Assembly: GCA_963816795.1 (NCBI GenBank)
Contig: CAWFLT010000014.1
Location: forward strand, 620,001 to 684,000
Source of the DNA: CAWFLT01 sp963816795
Lineage (GTDB): Bacteria > Acidobacteriota > Vicinamibacteria > Vicinamibacterales > SCN-69-37
DNA length: 64,000 nt
Direction of reading: 5' to 3'
Shown here: one piece after another, positions 8,906 to 17,498 of the stretch
Numbering within the stretch: the stretch's first letter is position 1
How the letters are laid out: the number at the start of each line of letters is the position of its first letter
Position numbers and translations under genes: made by a program
Notes under the pieces: generated by a model
Told to the model about the DNA's origin: nothing
The model's input: the letters and a program-made list of their open reading frames with translations, nothing else
The model's database searches: none

Positions 8906-10222
8906 CTATCGCACGAGACGCGCGATGTCGTTGTAGATCACGGTGACCATGAGCAGCACGATCAGCGCGGCGCCGACCATGAGGATGCGCTCTTTCACCT
9001 GCAGGCTCATGTCGCGACGGAAGAGTCCTTCGACGCCGAGAATGGCGATTTGGCCGCCGTCGAGCACGGGCACCGGCAGCAGGTTCAACAGGCCGAGGTT
9101 GAGGCTGAGCATCGCCATCAGCTCGAAGACGTAGATCCAGCCCATCTGCGCGGCGCTGCCCGAGAGCTCGGCAATCGCCACCGGGCCCATCAACTGCTTC
9201 ATCGGCACGTCGCGCTTGAAGAGGCCGACGACGGTCTCGCCGATCTGGACGGTGCTGTCCCAGTTCTGTCTCAGGCTCAGCTTGAACGCTTCAACGAGGT
9301 TCGGGTCGACGTGGCGAGTCTCGGCCGCGAAAATTTTCATGCCGACCATGCTCGATCCAGCCTTGCCATCAGGCGTCGCCGTGATCTCGAGGGGCCGTCC
9401 CGCGCGCTCGATGCCGAAGACGATCGGCACCGGCCCTCGGCCCTGGATGGACTTGATAATCGCCGCACGGTCGCCGGCCGGCTGGCCATCCAGTGTCAGC
9501 AGGACGTCACCCGACTGGAAGCCCGCGCGCTGGGCGACCGAATTCGCGTACACCTCCGCGACCTGCGCACGAATCACGGGCTCGACGCCAAGGACGCCAA
9601 GCTCGTACTTCGATTCGGAGCTCGGCACCACACTGAGCTCCAGCGGCTGGCCGGCGCGCTCGATCGCGAGCTTGAGCTCACGCCCGGCCTTCGGGAGCAC
9701 GGCGAGACTCAACGCGTCCCACGTGGCGATCGGCTTGCCGTCAATCGCCACAATCTTGTCGCCTGCCCGAATGCCGGCCTGCTCCGCCGCGCTGCCGGGC
9801 TGAACGGTGCCGATCGTCGCCGGTGCGGACGAGTAAAGCGGTATTTCGGCGCCGCGCGAGAGCACGAGCGTCAGCACGATCACGGCAAGCAGGAGATTCA
9901 TGATCGGGCCGGCGAGATAGACCTGAAAACGAATCCATTTGCTCTTGGACAGGAACTCGTCGGGCGCGCCCGCGCGGTCGTCCTGCACCGTCTCGCCGGC
10001 CAGTTTGACGTAGCCGCCGAGCGGCACGGCGCTGACGCAGTACTCCGTGTCACCGCGCCGGAACTTCACCAGCTTGGGGCCGAAGCCAAGCGAAAACGTG
10101 ATCACCCGGACGCCGTACCAGCGCGCCACCAGGAAGTGGCCGAGCTCGTGAACGAAGATCAGGACGCCTAGAACGAAGAGGAACGTCGCCGGCGTCGATA
10201 TATAGGACCAAATCGTGCTCAA
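8906..10222 (-). CDS. rseP: Site-2 intramembrane zinc metalloprotease RseP
   Basis: 438 residues. The first membrane helix carries the active site FVHELGHFLVARWYGVRV (HExxH at residues 25-29), followed by FSLGFGPKLVKF and PLGGYVKLAGE. Two PDZ domains follow (about residues 105-180 and 190-270; IRAGDKIVAIDGKPI and FQSGDVLLTLDGQPAGD). The C-terminal helices contain LLNLLPVPVLDGG, which supplies the third zinc ligand Asp. It cleaves transmembrane anti-sigma factors or remnant signal peptides in the inner membrane. It is the last gene of the truA-uppS-cdsA-dxr-rseP minus-strand block, a common bacterial arrangement. Confidence 0.95.
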   Translation of the reverse strand: MSTIWSYISTPATFLFVLGVLIFVHELGHFLVARWYGVRVITFSLGFGPKLVKFRRGDTEYCVSAVPLGGYVKLAGETVQDDRAGAPDEFLSKSKWIRFQVYLAGPIMNLLLAVIVLTLVLSRGAEIPLYSSAPATIGTVQPGSAAEQAGIRAGDKIVAIDGKPIATWDALSLAVLPKAGRELKLAIERAGQPLELSVVPSSESKYELGVLGVEPVIRAQVAEVYANSVAQRAGFQSGDVLLTLDGQPAGDRAAIIKSIQGRGPVPIVFGIERAGRPLEITATPDGKAGSSMVGMKIFAAETRHVDPNLVEAFKLSLRQNWDSTVQIGETVVGLFKRDVPMKQLMGPVAIAELSGSAAQMGWIYVFELMAMLSLNLGLLNLLPVPVLDGGQIAILGVEGLFRRDMSLQVKERILMVGAALIVLLMVTVIYNDIARLVR

Positions 10223-10241
10223 AACAACTCCATAATTCGTT

Positions 10242-10272
10242 GCGCGCGGGGCCCCACCCCCGCGCGCGCGCC
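10242..10272. repeat. GC-rich repeat core (family A copy 3)
   Basis: Core CGCGGGGCCCCACCCCCGCG in the dxr-rseP gap matches, on the complementary strand, the hairpin core at 4510-4535 and 14120-14147. Only the core is present here. Confidence 0.5.
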
Positions 10273-10315
10273 CTCACGGCTCGCTACGCTCGCCTTCGGG
10301 CGGTCATCGTTCTAC

Positions 10316-11488
10316 CTAGGACGATGGTAGCGTACCGAGGGTTTCGCGGGAGAAGGTGCGCGCCCATGCGTCGACAGCTCGCACCTCCTCGAGCGATCGC
10401 GGACCAGATGTGTGACGGTGGGCGGCCTCGAGGGCCCGTTCAATCGTGCGCGGAATACCCGAAAACCCCGTCCGGCCGGCGAGAAATGCTTCCACTGCCA
10501 CCTCGTTCGCCGCATTGAGCACAATCGGCCAGGCGCCGCCCTGCTCGAGCGCCCGGTAGGCCAGCGCCAGGCACGGAAACCGGTCGAGGTCGGGCGCGTG
10601 GAACTCCAGCGGGCCAATTGACAGCAAGTCGAGTGACGGCAAGGCGGCGTCCCACCGCTCGGGATACGAAAACGCGTACTGAATCGGCAGTCGCATGTCC
10701 GTGACGCCGAGTTGGGCGATGAGCGACCCGTCGCGTAGTTCCACCATCGAATGCACGATCGACTGCGGATGAATCACGACGTCAATCTGATGCGCCGGGA
10801 CGTCGAAGAGCCATCGCGCTTCGATGACCTCGAGGCCCTTGTTCATCAGAGTCGCGGAATCGATCGTAATCTTCCGGCCCATCTGCCACGTTGGATGTCT
10901 GAGCGCATCGTCGGGCGTCACCCGCTCGAGCTCGGCCGAGCTCATCGCTCGGAAGGGGCCACCCGACGCGGTCAGCACCAGCCGGCGCAGTTCGTCGGGC
11001 TGCCGGCCGTGCAGGCACTGGTGGATGGCGTTGTGCTCGCTGTCGACGGGCAGGATCGAGATCTGGCGCCGGCGCGCGGCGTCCATCATCAGCGCGCCGG
11101 CCATCACGAGCACTTCCTTGTTCGCCAGGGCGATCGACTTACCGGCGTCGATCGCCGCCAGCACGGCATCGAGCGCGGCCGTGCCGGACGATGCGCAGAG
11201 GACCATGTCCACGTCGGGATGTGTGGCCACCGCCACGAGGCCGTCAGCGCCGCAGCAACGCGCCGCGCCATCGCCAGGACCCAGGCGCTGCGCGAGGTCG
11301 TCGAGCGCAGCGGGCGTCGAGACGCCGGCCAGTCGCGGCCGGTACTTTCTGACTTGATCCGCCAGGGCCGCGGTGTTCTCTCCCGCCGCCAGGGCGATCA
11401 CCTCCAGCGCATCAGGATGCGCGTCGACAACCGCGAGCGCACTGCGGCCAATCGATCCGGTGGACCCGAGAATCGCGATGCGCTTCAC
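10316..11488 (-). CDS. dxr: 1-deoxy-D-xylulose-5-phosphate reductoisomerase
   Basis: 390 residues from a GTG at 11488 that overlaps the cdsA stop by 4 bases, implying translational coupling. The N-terminal NADPH-binding motif is IAILGSTGSIGRSAL. The catalytic domain shows LANKEVLVMAG, PVDSEHNAIHQCL (metal-binding Asp/Glu), LTASGGPF, and HPTWQMGRKITIDSATLMNKGLE. The C-terminal domain has LNAANEVAVEAFL. It performs the committed step of the MEP isoprenoid pathway, supplying precursors to UppS two genes upstream. The open frame extends further upstream into an antisense-like translation of cdsA, which is not part of the protein. Confidence 0.95.
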   Translation of the reverse strand: MKRIAILGSTGSIGRSALAVVDAHPDALEVIALAAGENTAALADQVRKYRPRLAGVSTPAALDDLAQRLGPGDGAARCCGADGLVAVATHPDVDMVLCASSGTAALDAVLAAIDAGKSIALANKEVLVMAGALMMDAARRRQISILPVDSEHNAIHQCLHGRQPDELRRLVLTASGGPFRAMSSAELERVTPDDALRHPTWQMGRKITIDSATLMNKGLEVIEARWLFDVPAHQIDVVIHPQSIVHSMVELRDGSLIAQLGVTDMRLPIQYAFSYPERWDAALPSLDLLSIGPLEFHAPDLDRFPCLALAYRALEQGGAWPIVLNAANEVAVEAFLAGRTGFSGIPRTIERALEAAHRHTSGPRSLEEVRAVDAWARTFSRETLGTLPSS

Positions 11489-12300
11489 GAGGTCAGCCAG
11501 AAATAGAACGCTGGCGCCGCGAACAGATAGGCGTCGATGCGATCCAGGACGCCGCCATGGCCGGGAATGAGCTGCGAGCTGTCCTTGACGCCCGCGCTCC
11601 GTTTCAGCAGCGATTCGAACAGGTCGCCCGCGATGCCGAACACCGCAAGCACCAGCGCGCAGCCGGCGGCGCCGATCGGCGAAAGCACGGGCAGCCAGAA
11701 CCGCGCCAGGAGACCACCGGCCAGCGCCGCAACGACGAGACCGCCGATGGCCCCTTCGACGGTCTTCGCGGGACTCACCTGCGGCGCGAGCTTCCGCCGG
11801 CCGAGCGCGCGACCGGTGAAGTACTGGGCCGAGTCGCTGAGCGCGATGACAGCGAGGAGCCAGGTCAGCGCACCTGGACCGTGCGCACCGCGGATCCACG
11901 CGGCCGTACCGAGCGGCAGGCCGACATACGTCATGGCGAGCGCGACGACGGCTGGCCGGTTGAGGGCGGCCGGTGACGGAGAGCCGGAGGCGAGCGCGAG
12001 GAGACCGGCCCCGATCATCCCCGCAAGTAAGACGCTGCCAAGGAGATGCGGGCTGAAGGAACCTGGCCGGGGGCCGACCACGAGAGCGAATGCCGCGCAC
12101 GCGAGCGCGGCGGCAATGCCGACGAAGACCGGAGAGGGCACGTCGCCGAGCCGCCGGAACAGCCCTGTGAGCTCGCCGCCGGCGAGGGCCGCCGTCACCG
12201 CGGCGAGGACCACCGTCGTCCACGCGGGCAGGAGCCAGATCGTGGCGCCGAGGATGCCGACGAGAACGGCGGCGCTCAGGACGCGCGCGGTCGAAGCCAC
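11485..12300 (-). CDS. cdsA: Phosphatidate cytidylyltransferase
   Basis: Multi-pass membrane enzyme that makes CDP-diacylglycerol from CTP and phosphatidate. The C-terminal signature is complete: SPAKTVEGAIGGL, GIAGDLFESLLKRSAGVKDSSQLIPGHGGVLDRIDA. About seven hydrophobic segments precede it. I place the start at the GTG at 12300; a GTG at 12318 in the same frame would begin inside the MITE-like element just upstream and is less likely to be ancestral. It overlaps dxr by 4 bases. Confidence 0.9.
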   Translation of the reverse strand: MASTARVLSAAVLVGILGATIWLLPAWTTVVLAAVTAALAGGELTGLFRRLGDVPSPVFVGIAAALACAAFALVVGPRPGSFSPHLLGSVLLAGMIGAGLLALASGSPSPAALNRPAVVALAMTYVGLPLGTAAWIRGAHGPGALTWLLAVIALSDSAQYFTGRALGRRKLAPQVSPAKTVEGAIGGLVVAALAGGLLARFWLPVLSPIGAAGCALVLAVFGIAGDLFESLLKRSAGVKDSSQLIPGHGGVLDRIDAYLFAAPAFYFWLTS

Positions 12301-12302
12301 CC

Positions 12303-12468
12303 CTAGTGGCCTGTCCACGCTGCTTCACGACCGCCTGCCGGGCGGGGCATCCCGCCTCGCGGCGTTGCTCGTCGCTCACATATCGCCAATATGCTCGCTC
12401 CTCGCGCCTAGCGATCCGGGCGCCGCGCTCCGGCAATCGGTCCTGAAGCAGCGTGGACAGATCACTAG
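12303..12468. mobile_element. MITE-like element with terminal inverted repeats
   Basis: 166 bp with inverted ends: 12303-12327 (CTAGTG..CTGTCCACGCTGCTTCA) and 12444-12468 (TGAAGCAGCGTGGACAG..CACTAG), about 22 of 25 bases paired. The interior is also self-complementary, with ACATAT/ATATG at the centre. It encodes nothing and sits between uppS and cdsA. The stop codon of uppS lies inside the right end. This looks like a non-autonomous palindromic mobile element. Confidence 0.65.
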
Positions 12469-13256
12469 CGCTTGCCTGCGCCGACCGGTTCGGACGCAAT
12501 CGCGCCGTACCGGCGATCGCGCTTCTGATAGTCAACGATGGCTTCGAACAGGTCGCGGGCGCGAAAATCCGGCCAGAGCGCCTCGGTCACCCAGATCTCG
12601 GCGTAGGCAATCTGCCAGAGCAGGAAGTTGCTCACCCGCATTTCTCCGCTGGTGCGGATCAACAAGTCCGGGTCTGGCTGCCCGGCCGTGTAGAGGAACG
12701 ACGCGAACGTGCGCTCGTCGAGCCGGTCGGGATCGAGGCCGCTCCGCATCGCCTGCCGAGCCGCTTCGACGATCTCGGCACGGCCGCCGTACGACAACGC
12801 GATGTTGAACTGGAGCCCGGTGTTCGATGCGGTTCGCGCTTCGGCGAGCGACAGCTCTTCGCGGATCTCCGCATTCAGACGATCGCGCTGCCCGATCACG
12901 CGAAAGCGAATGTTGTTCTTGAGGAGGGAATTCAACTCGAGCCGCAGGTAGTGCTTGAGCAGGCTCATGAGCGCGGTAATCTCGGTGTCGGGGCGCTTCC
13001 AGTTCTCGACGGAGAATGCGTACAGCGTCAGCACCGAGATGCCCAGCCGCGCCGAGGTCTCGACGGTATCGCGCACGGCGTCGATACCGGCGCGGTGACC
13101 TTCGGCGCGCGGCAGATGGCGGTTCGCGGCCCACCGGCCGTTGCCGTCCATGATGATGGCGACGTGCCGCGGCAACCGGGTGAAATCCACCGCGCGGACC
13201 AGCGCTTCGTCGGGCGAGCCGGCGGGAACCGCGGCGAGAAGGTCGGCAAGAGACAT
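12465..13256 (-). CDS. uppS: Undecaprenyl (isoprenyl) diphosphate synthase
   Basis: About 263 residues if it starts at the ATG at 13256 (MSLADLLAA); a TTG nine codons upstream is less likely. Cis-prenyltransferase motifs are clear: VAIIMDGNGRWA (catalytic Asp and diphosphate binding), HRAGIDAVRDTVE, LTLYAFSVENWKRP, and LLIRTSGEMRVSNFLLWQIAYAEIWVTEALWPDF. It makes the C55 lipid carrier for cell-wall synthesis. The stop codon is contributed by the terminal repeat of the element at 12303-12468, so the last residues may have been altered by insertion. Confidence 0.95.
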   Translation of the reverse strand: MSLADLLAAVPAGSPDEALVRAVDFTRLPRHVAIIMDGNGRWAANRHLPRAEGHRAGIDAVRDTVETSARLGISVLTLYAFSVENWKRPDTEITALMSLLKHYLRLELNSLLKNNIRFRVIGQRDRLNAEIREELSLAEARTASNTGLQFNIALSYGGRAEIVEAARQAMRSGLDPDRLDERTFASFLYTAGQPDPDLLIRTSGEMRVSNFLLWQIAYAEIWVTEALWPDFRARDLFEAIVDYQKRDRRYGAIASEPVGAGKR

Positions 13257-13289
13257 GGACGCCAGCGCCCGCGATCTTAGCAAAAGCCC

Positions 13290-14028
13290 TCAGTATTTGA
13301 TCGCCATCAGCGTCAGGCCGGCGGCGGGCGCCGTCTTGCCCGCGGCCTGTCGATCGCGGGCCTCCAGCACGCCAGCCATCGAATCGGCCGGCCGCAGTCC
13401 CGCTCCGACCTCGGCGAGCGTGCCGACGATGGCGCGGACCATATGCCGCAGGAAACCGTCGCCTTCGACGTCGATCACGACTCTCGCCCTCGCGCGGCTC
13501 GAGCGTCAGCCGGTGAATCGTCCGCACGGTGTTGAGGACGGCGGCCCCCCGTGCTTGAAATGAGACGAAGTCGTGCCGGCCGATCAGGCTGAGCGCGGCT
13601 TGCTGCATCGCGCCGAGGTCCCGCGGCTCCGGCGCATGCCAGACGAACCAGCGCTCGAACGGCGACACGACGGGCGTCGTCGCCATGCGGTATCGGTAGA
13701 CCTTGGCCCTGGCGTGGTATCGCGCGTGGAATCCGGGCGGCGCATCAACCGCGCCGACGACCCGGATGTCGTCGGGCAAGCGTGTGTTGAGCGCCCGCTG
13801 CACGCCGGACGCCGGGACGTCGCTCTCGAGATTCACCGTCGCCACCTGGCCAAGCGCGTGCACTCCGGCGTCGGTACGGCCCGCCCCGACCACCGTCGGC
13901 GGCTGCCCCCCGGCCAGCGACGCGCAGGCCTCCTCGACGACCTGCTGGACAGACAGTCCATTGATCTGACGTTGCCACCCGACGTAGTTCGTCCCGTCGT
14001 AGGCAAGGGTCAGTTTTAAAGTACGCAT
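13290..14028 (-). CDS. truA: tRNA pseudouridine(38-40) synthase TruA (frameshifted)
   Basis: Starts at the ATG at 14028 (MRTLKLTLAYDGTNYVGWQRQ). The catalytic Asp is in VGAGRTDAGVHALGQVA; later come YRYRMATTPVVSPFERWFVWH and FVSFQARG. The frame breaks at about 13485, after LTLEPREGES, and resumes in the next frame with VIDVEGDGFLRHMVRAIVGTLAEVG to the stop at 13290. One missing base explains it. TruA isomerises uridines in the tRNA anticodon stem-loop. It heads the truA-uppS-cdsA-dxr-rseP run. Confidence 0.9.
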
Positions 14029-14050
14029 GTTAAGTGAGCTAAATAAGAAC

Positions 14051-14148
14051 GAGACCACGGAGAAAGGCTAGAGGCCACGGAGAAAAGCGGACACCCCGCG
14101 CCTGCTATATGGCGCGGCCCGAGGCGCGGGGGTGGGGCCCCGCGCCCC
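14051..14148. repeat. GC-rich double-hairpin repeat (family A copy 2)
   Basis: Contains the same modules as the copy at 4481-4580: CACGGAGAA-type purine-rich units with GCTAGAGG, and the hairpins CCGCGCC-TGCTATAT-GGCGCGG and GGCGCGGGG/CCCCGCGCC. Here the purine-rich module precedes the hairpins. It fills the gap between pyrE and truA. Confidence 0.7.
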
Positions 14149-14172
14149 GATAAAGCTGACACTCCTGGCGCC

Positions 14173-14742
14173 CTATGCCCTGGACCCCGGCTTCGTGATC
14201 GGCTGTCCGGCCTGGCACAGTGGGCAGGCGTCGGGCTGAAAGGTGGCGATCGTGAGCGTCGCGAGCGCCGAGAACGGCACGCTGAGCGTCGACGCGCCGC
14301 CGCTGCGATCGACGATGGCACCGGCGCCCACGACCGTGGCGCCCGCCGCCTCTGCCACGGCGATGGTCTCGCGCGTCGATCCCCCGGTCGTGACGACGTC
14401 TTCGACGACGACCACGCGATCGTCCGCGGTGAGCGAGAAGCCGCGGCGCAGCATGAGGGCGCCGTCCTGACGTTCCGCGAAGATCGCGCGGACACCGAGG
14501 GCACGCGCCACTTCGTGGCCGATGATGAGCCCGCCGAGCGCTGGAGACAGCACCGCGGTCGCGCCGAGCGCCCGCAATTGCCCCCCAAGCGCGCGGCCGA
14601 GCGCCTCGGCATGCACCGGATGTTGCAGCACCAGCGCGCACTGCATGTAGGCCGGACTATGCAGCCCGGACGTCAGCCGAAAATGGCCCTCATGTAACGC
14701 GCCAGACGACCTGAAGACCTCGAGTACCGCCGATTGGTCCAA
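14173..14742 (-). CDS. pyrE: Orotate phosphoribosyltransferase
   Basis: 189 residues. FRLTSGLHSPAYMQCAL is the PyrE substrate region, LSPALGGLIIGHEVARALG the flexible pyrophosphate loop, and VVVVEDVVTTGGSTRETIAVAEAAGA the PRPP-binding motif. It converts orotate and PRPP to OMP, upstream of PyrF. It ends in an unusual tail, CPLCQAGQPITKPGSR, which is also found in the second phosphoribosyltransferase at 22361-22982. It is separated from the other pyr genes by about 8 kb. Confidence 0.9.
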   Translation of the reverse strand: MDQSAVLEVFRSSGALHEGHFRLTSGLHSPAYMQCALVLQHPVHAEALGRALGGQLRALGATAVLSPALGGLIIGHEVARALGVRAIFAERQDGALMLRRGFSLTADDRVVVVEDVVTTGGSTRETIAVAEAAGATVVGAGAIVDRSGGASTLSVPFSALATLTIATFQPDACPLCQAGQPITKPGSRA

Positions 14743-14786
14743 ACAACTTCTCCGGTGGAATTTGGGGATTTAGAGATCGCAGGTAT

Positions 14787-17333
14787 CTACTTTCTCAAGG
14801 TTTCTTCAAAGAGACGCAGGATCCGCTTGTACTCGTCCGCCCAGCTCGTCTCCTCGGTGAAGCCGTGGTTCTCCACCGGGTACGGCGTGATCTCCCAGTT
14901 CTCTTTGCGCAACTCGATCAGCCGCTGGACGAGGCGAATTGAATCCTGAAAGAACACGTTCGTGTCGACCATGCCGTGCAGGATCAGCAGCCTGCCTTTG
15001 AGTCCGTCCGCGAAGTAGATCGGCGAGCTCTTCTTATAGGCCTCCGGATCGACCTGCGGCACGTTCAGGATGTTCGACGTGTAGCCATGGTTGTAGTGCG
15101 CCCAGTCGGTGACCGGACGCAGCGCCGCGCCGGCGGCAAAGACATCGGGCGTCGTGAACATCGCCATCAACGTGATGAAACCGCCGTAGCTGCCGCCGTA
15201 GACGCCGATGCGCTTCACGTCCACCTTCTCGGTCTGCACCAGGAACTTGGCGCCGTCGACGACGTCGTTCAGATCGTGGCCGCCCATGTGGCGATAGATG
15301 GCGGTGCGCCAATCGCGGCCGTACCCGGAACTCGCGCGGTAGTCGGGATCGAGCACGACGTAGCCGCGCGAGGCGAGCAGATTGTGGAACATGTACTCAC
15401 GGGAGTACGTGGACCAGTACTTGTGGGCGTTCTGCAGGTAGCCGGCCCCGTGCACGAAGATGACGGCCGGTTTTTTCGGGTCGCGCCTGGCGCCGATCAT
15501 CTCCGGTGTGAACAGCCGGGCGTAGACGTCCACACCGTCACGCGCCTTGTAGGTGATCACTTTCGGATCGATCCACTTGAACGACCGCCACTCGGCGGTT
15601 GGCGACGTCGTGACCGGCATCAACGCCGCCCCCGGAATGAGCGGCGCGACGTAGAGCTCGGGCGGCCTGGTGCTGTACGAATGGACGACCGCGAGGTGCT
15701 TTTCGTCCGGTGAGATCGTCGCGTCATTGCCGCCGGTGTTCGTGGTAATGCGCGTGCGCGCGCCGCCGTCGACCGACATCGTGTAGAAATGCCGTTCGCC
15801 CGGATGCACCTCGTTGGTGGTCAGAAACAGCGTCTTCCGATCGGCGGAAATCTGAGCGCTCGTGACTTCCCACTTTCCGGAGGTCAACGCACGCGCCTGG
15901 CCGGGTCCGCCCGTGACGTCCATCGAATAGACGTGCATATAGCCGCTTTTCTCGGACATGAAGAGCACGCGCTTGTTGTCCGGCAGCCAGATGACGCCTG
16001 CTCCGCCGCCGCCCGCGAACGCCCCGCCGCCAGTGCCGCTCGAAATCGACGACTCGCGGATCCACGCGTCGTCGTGCAGCGTGTCGAGGACGGTCGCCTT
16101 CCCCGTCGCGGAGTCGATCTTCACCAGCCAGCGGTTCTTGTTGTCGAGCGAGCGCACCGCAACGATGCTTTGCGCGCCGTCGTCGGAGACGTCCGGCATG
16201 CCCCAGTTCACCAGACGCGGCGTCTCGGCGTCGGCGGGTTTCGCCTTGCGCTCGGAGCCGGTAAACGAGGCGCCGTCCGCCCAGACCGTCTTGTTCTCTT
16301 CCAGGTCGAGAATGGCCAGCGCGCGGCGGGTCTGGATGTCGCCGACATTGGTGCGTCCGCTGATCATCTCCGGATAGGCAGACTCGGTCACGTAGCTGGG
16401 CGTGTCCTGTCCGCGCGATGCTCCCTCCGGACGCTCGGTGACGCCGACGAAGACGTACCGCTCGTCGGTCGAGAGCTGCAGATCGGCGAGCGTCTGCCGG
16501 GGTCCAAGCGGGAGGCGCGCGATCGGCGGCGCCGGCGGACCGGCGTTCGCGGCGCCAGCCCCGCGTCCGCCTCGGCCGCCGCCACGGCCTTCGTTGCGCT
16601 CTTCAATCTGCTTGCGAATGAACTCGAACAGGTCGCGCTCCTGCTCACGGAGCCAGCGCTGCGACTCGGTGTCAGTGGCCGCGGTCCCCGTGGCGCCACC
16701 CCCTCGGCCGGCGCCGCCGCCGCGCCCGCCGCCGACGGCTCCCGCCCCACCCGCCCGCGCACCCGTCGCGGCAGCGGCTGTGGCCTCGGGCGGCACGATG
16801 TCGGTCAACTGCGCGAACGGAATGGCGCTCGTCGTGTCGAGCGACATCAGATAGAGGTTGCCGTCGCGCTGGTACGTCACCGCGGTGTCGTTGCGAGCCC
16901 ACCGGGGTGCGCTCTCGACGGCGGCCGTGCGGGTGAGATACCGGCGGGTGCCCGTGGTCGCGTCGTAGAGGACGATGTCGCCGCTTTCGGCGTTCAGGAG
17001 CCGCCGGCGGGCGCGATCGTAGCGGCCGGTCTGCGGGACGTCGAGCGTCCGCGCTTCCTCTGCCGTCAGCTGCTTCAGGCCGGTGCCGTCGCGATTGACG
17101 GAGAACGTGGCGGGCCGCGGGTCAGCGGCCTTCTGCCAGGTGAAATACACCTTCGACGAATCTTTGGACCAGCGCACCGCGGATGGCGAAGCGCCGACCA
17201 GCTTGGGACCGCGCATGATGCTGTCGATGGTCAGCATCGCGGCGGGCGTGGGGGTGGAGGCGGGCTTCTGCTGGGCCGTCAGCCACGCAGATCCGGCGAG
17301 GGTGATCAGGACAAGGAACGGCGTACGGCGCAT
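14787..17333 (-). CDS. Secreted S9 family prolyl-oligopeptidase-like peptidase
   Basis: About 848 residues from the ATG at 17333 (MRRTPFLVLITLAGSAWLTAQ, a signal peptide); earlier in-frame starts add a basic, unlikely leader. An N-terminal beta-propeller of WD/PD40-like repeats is interrupted by two Gly/Arg/Ala-rich low-complexity stretches (encoded near 16540-16770). The C-terminal alpha/beta-hydrolase has the DPP-IV/acylaminoacyl-peptidase triad: Ser in GVYGGSYGGFITLMAMF, Asp in LILHGMVDTNVFFQ, His in VENHGFTEETSW. It probably hydrolyses oligopeptides outside the cytoplasm. It is divergent from the TolC-like gene. Confidence 0.9.
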   Translation of the reverse strand: MRRTPFLVLITLAGSAWLTAQQKPASTPTPAAMLTIDSIMRGPKLVGASPSAVRWSKDSSKVYFTWQKAADPRPATFSVNRDGTGLKQLTAEEARTLDVPQTGRYDRARRRLLNAESGDIVLYDATTGTRRYLTRTAAVESAPRWARNDTAVTYQRDGNLYLMSLDTTSAIPFAQLTDIVPPEATAAAATGARAGGAGAVGGGRGGGAGRGGGATGTAATDTESQRWLREQERDLFEFIRKQIEERNEGRGGGRGGRGAGAANAGPPAPPIARLPLGPRQTLADLQLSTDERYVFVGVTERPEGASRGQDTPSYVTESAYPEMISGRTNVGDIQTRRALAILDLEENKTVWADGASFTGSERKAKPADAETPRLVNWGMPDVSDDGAQSIVAVRSLDNKNRWLVKIDSATGKATVLDTLHDDAWIRESSISSGTGGGAFAGGGGAGVIWLPDNKRVLFMSEKSGYMHVYSMDVTGGPGQARALTSGKWEVTSAQISADRKTLFLTTNEVHPGERHFYTMSVDGGARTRITTNTGGNDATISPDEKHLAVVHSYSTRPPELYVAPLIPGAALMPVTTSPTAEWRSFKWIDPKVITYKARDGVDVYARLFTPEMIGARRDPKKPAVIFVHGAGYLQNAHKYWSTYSREYMFHNLLASRGYVVLDPDYRASSGYGRDWRTAIYRHMGGHDLNDVVDGAKFLVQTEKVDVKRIGVYGGSYGGFITLMAMFTTPDVFAAGAALRPVTDWAHYNHGYTSNILNVPQVDPEAYKKSSPIYFADGLKGRLLILHGMVDTNVFFQDSIRLVQRLIELRKENWEITPYPVENHGFTEETSWADEYKRILRLFEETLRK

Positions 17334-17498
17334 GGTTTGCACTCTCACGGGCAGGGCGGAAAATCGGGCGCGTTTTGCGAGCGTCGGGCGGCGGCTCATC
17401 CGGAAACCGGGACGGCCGCGTCCCAGGGACGCGAAACCAGGCCGCTAGTATATCCGTCAAAATCTCCGCCGGCTGGAGTCCGGCGTTGGAGTAAAGCC

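Noticed and set aside
10316..12535. An N-terminal extension of dxr of about 350 residues
   Set aside because: It is an Arg-rich out-of-frame reading of cdsA; the Rossmann motif starts right at the GTG at 11488.
12532..14058. A 508-residue TruA-containing open frame
   Set aside because: After the frame break at 13485 it reads uppS out of frame; the real TruA C-terminus is in the other frame, ending at 13290.
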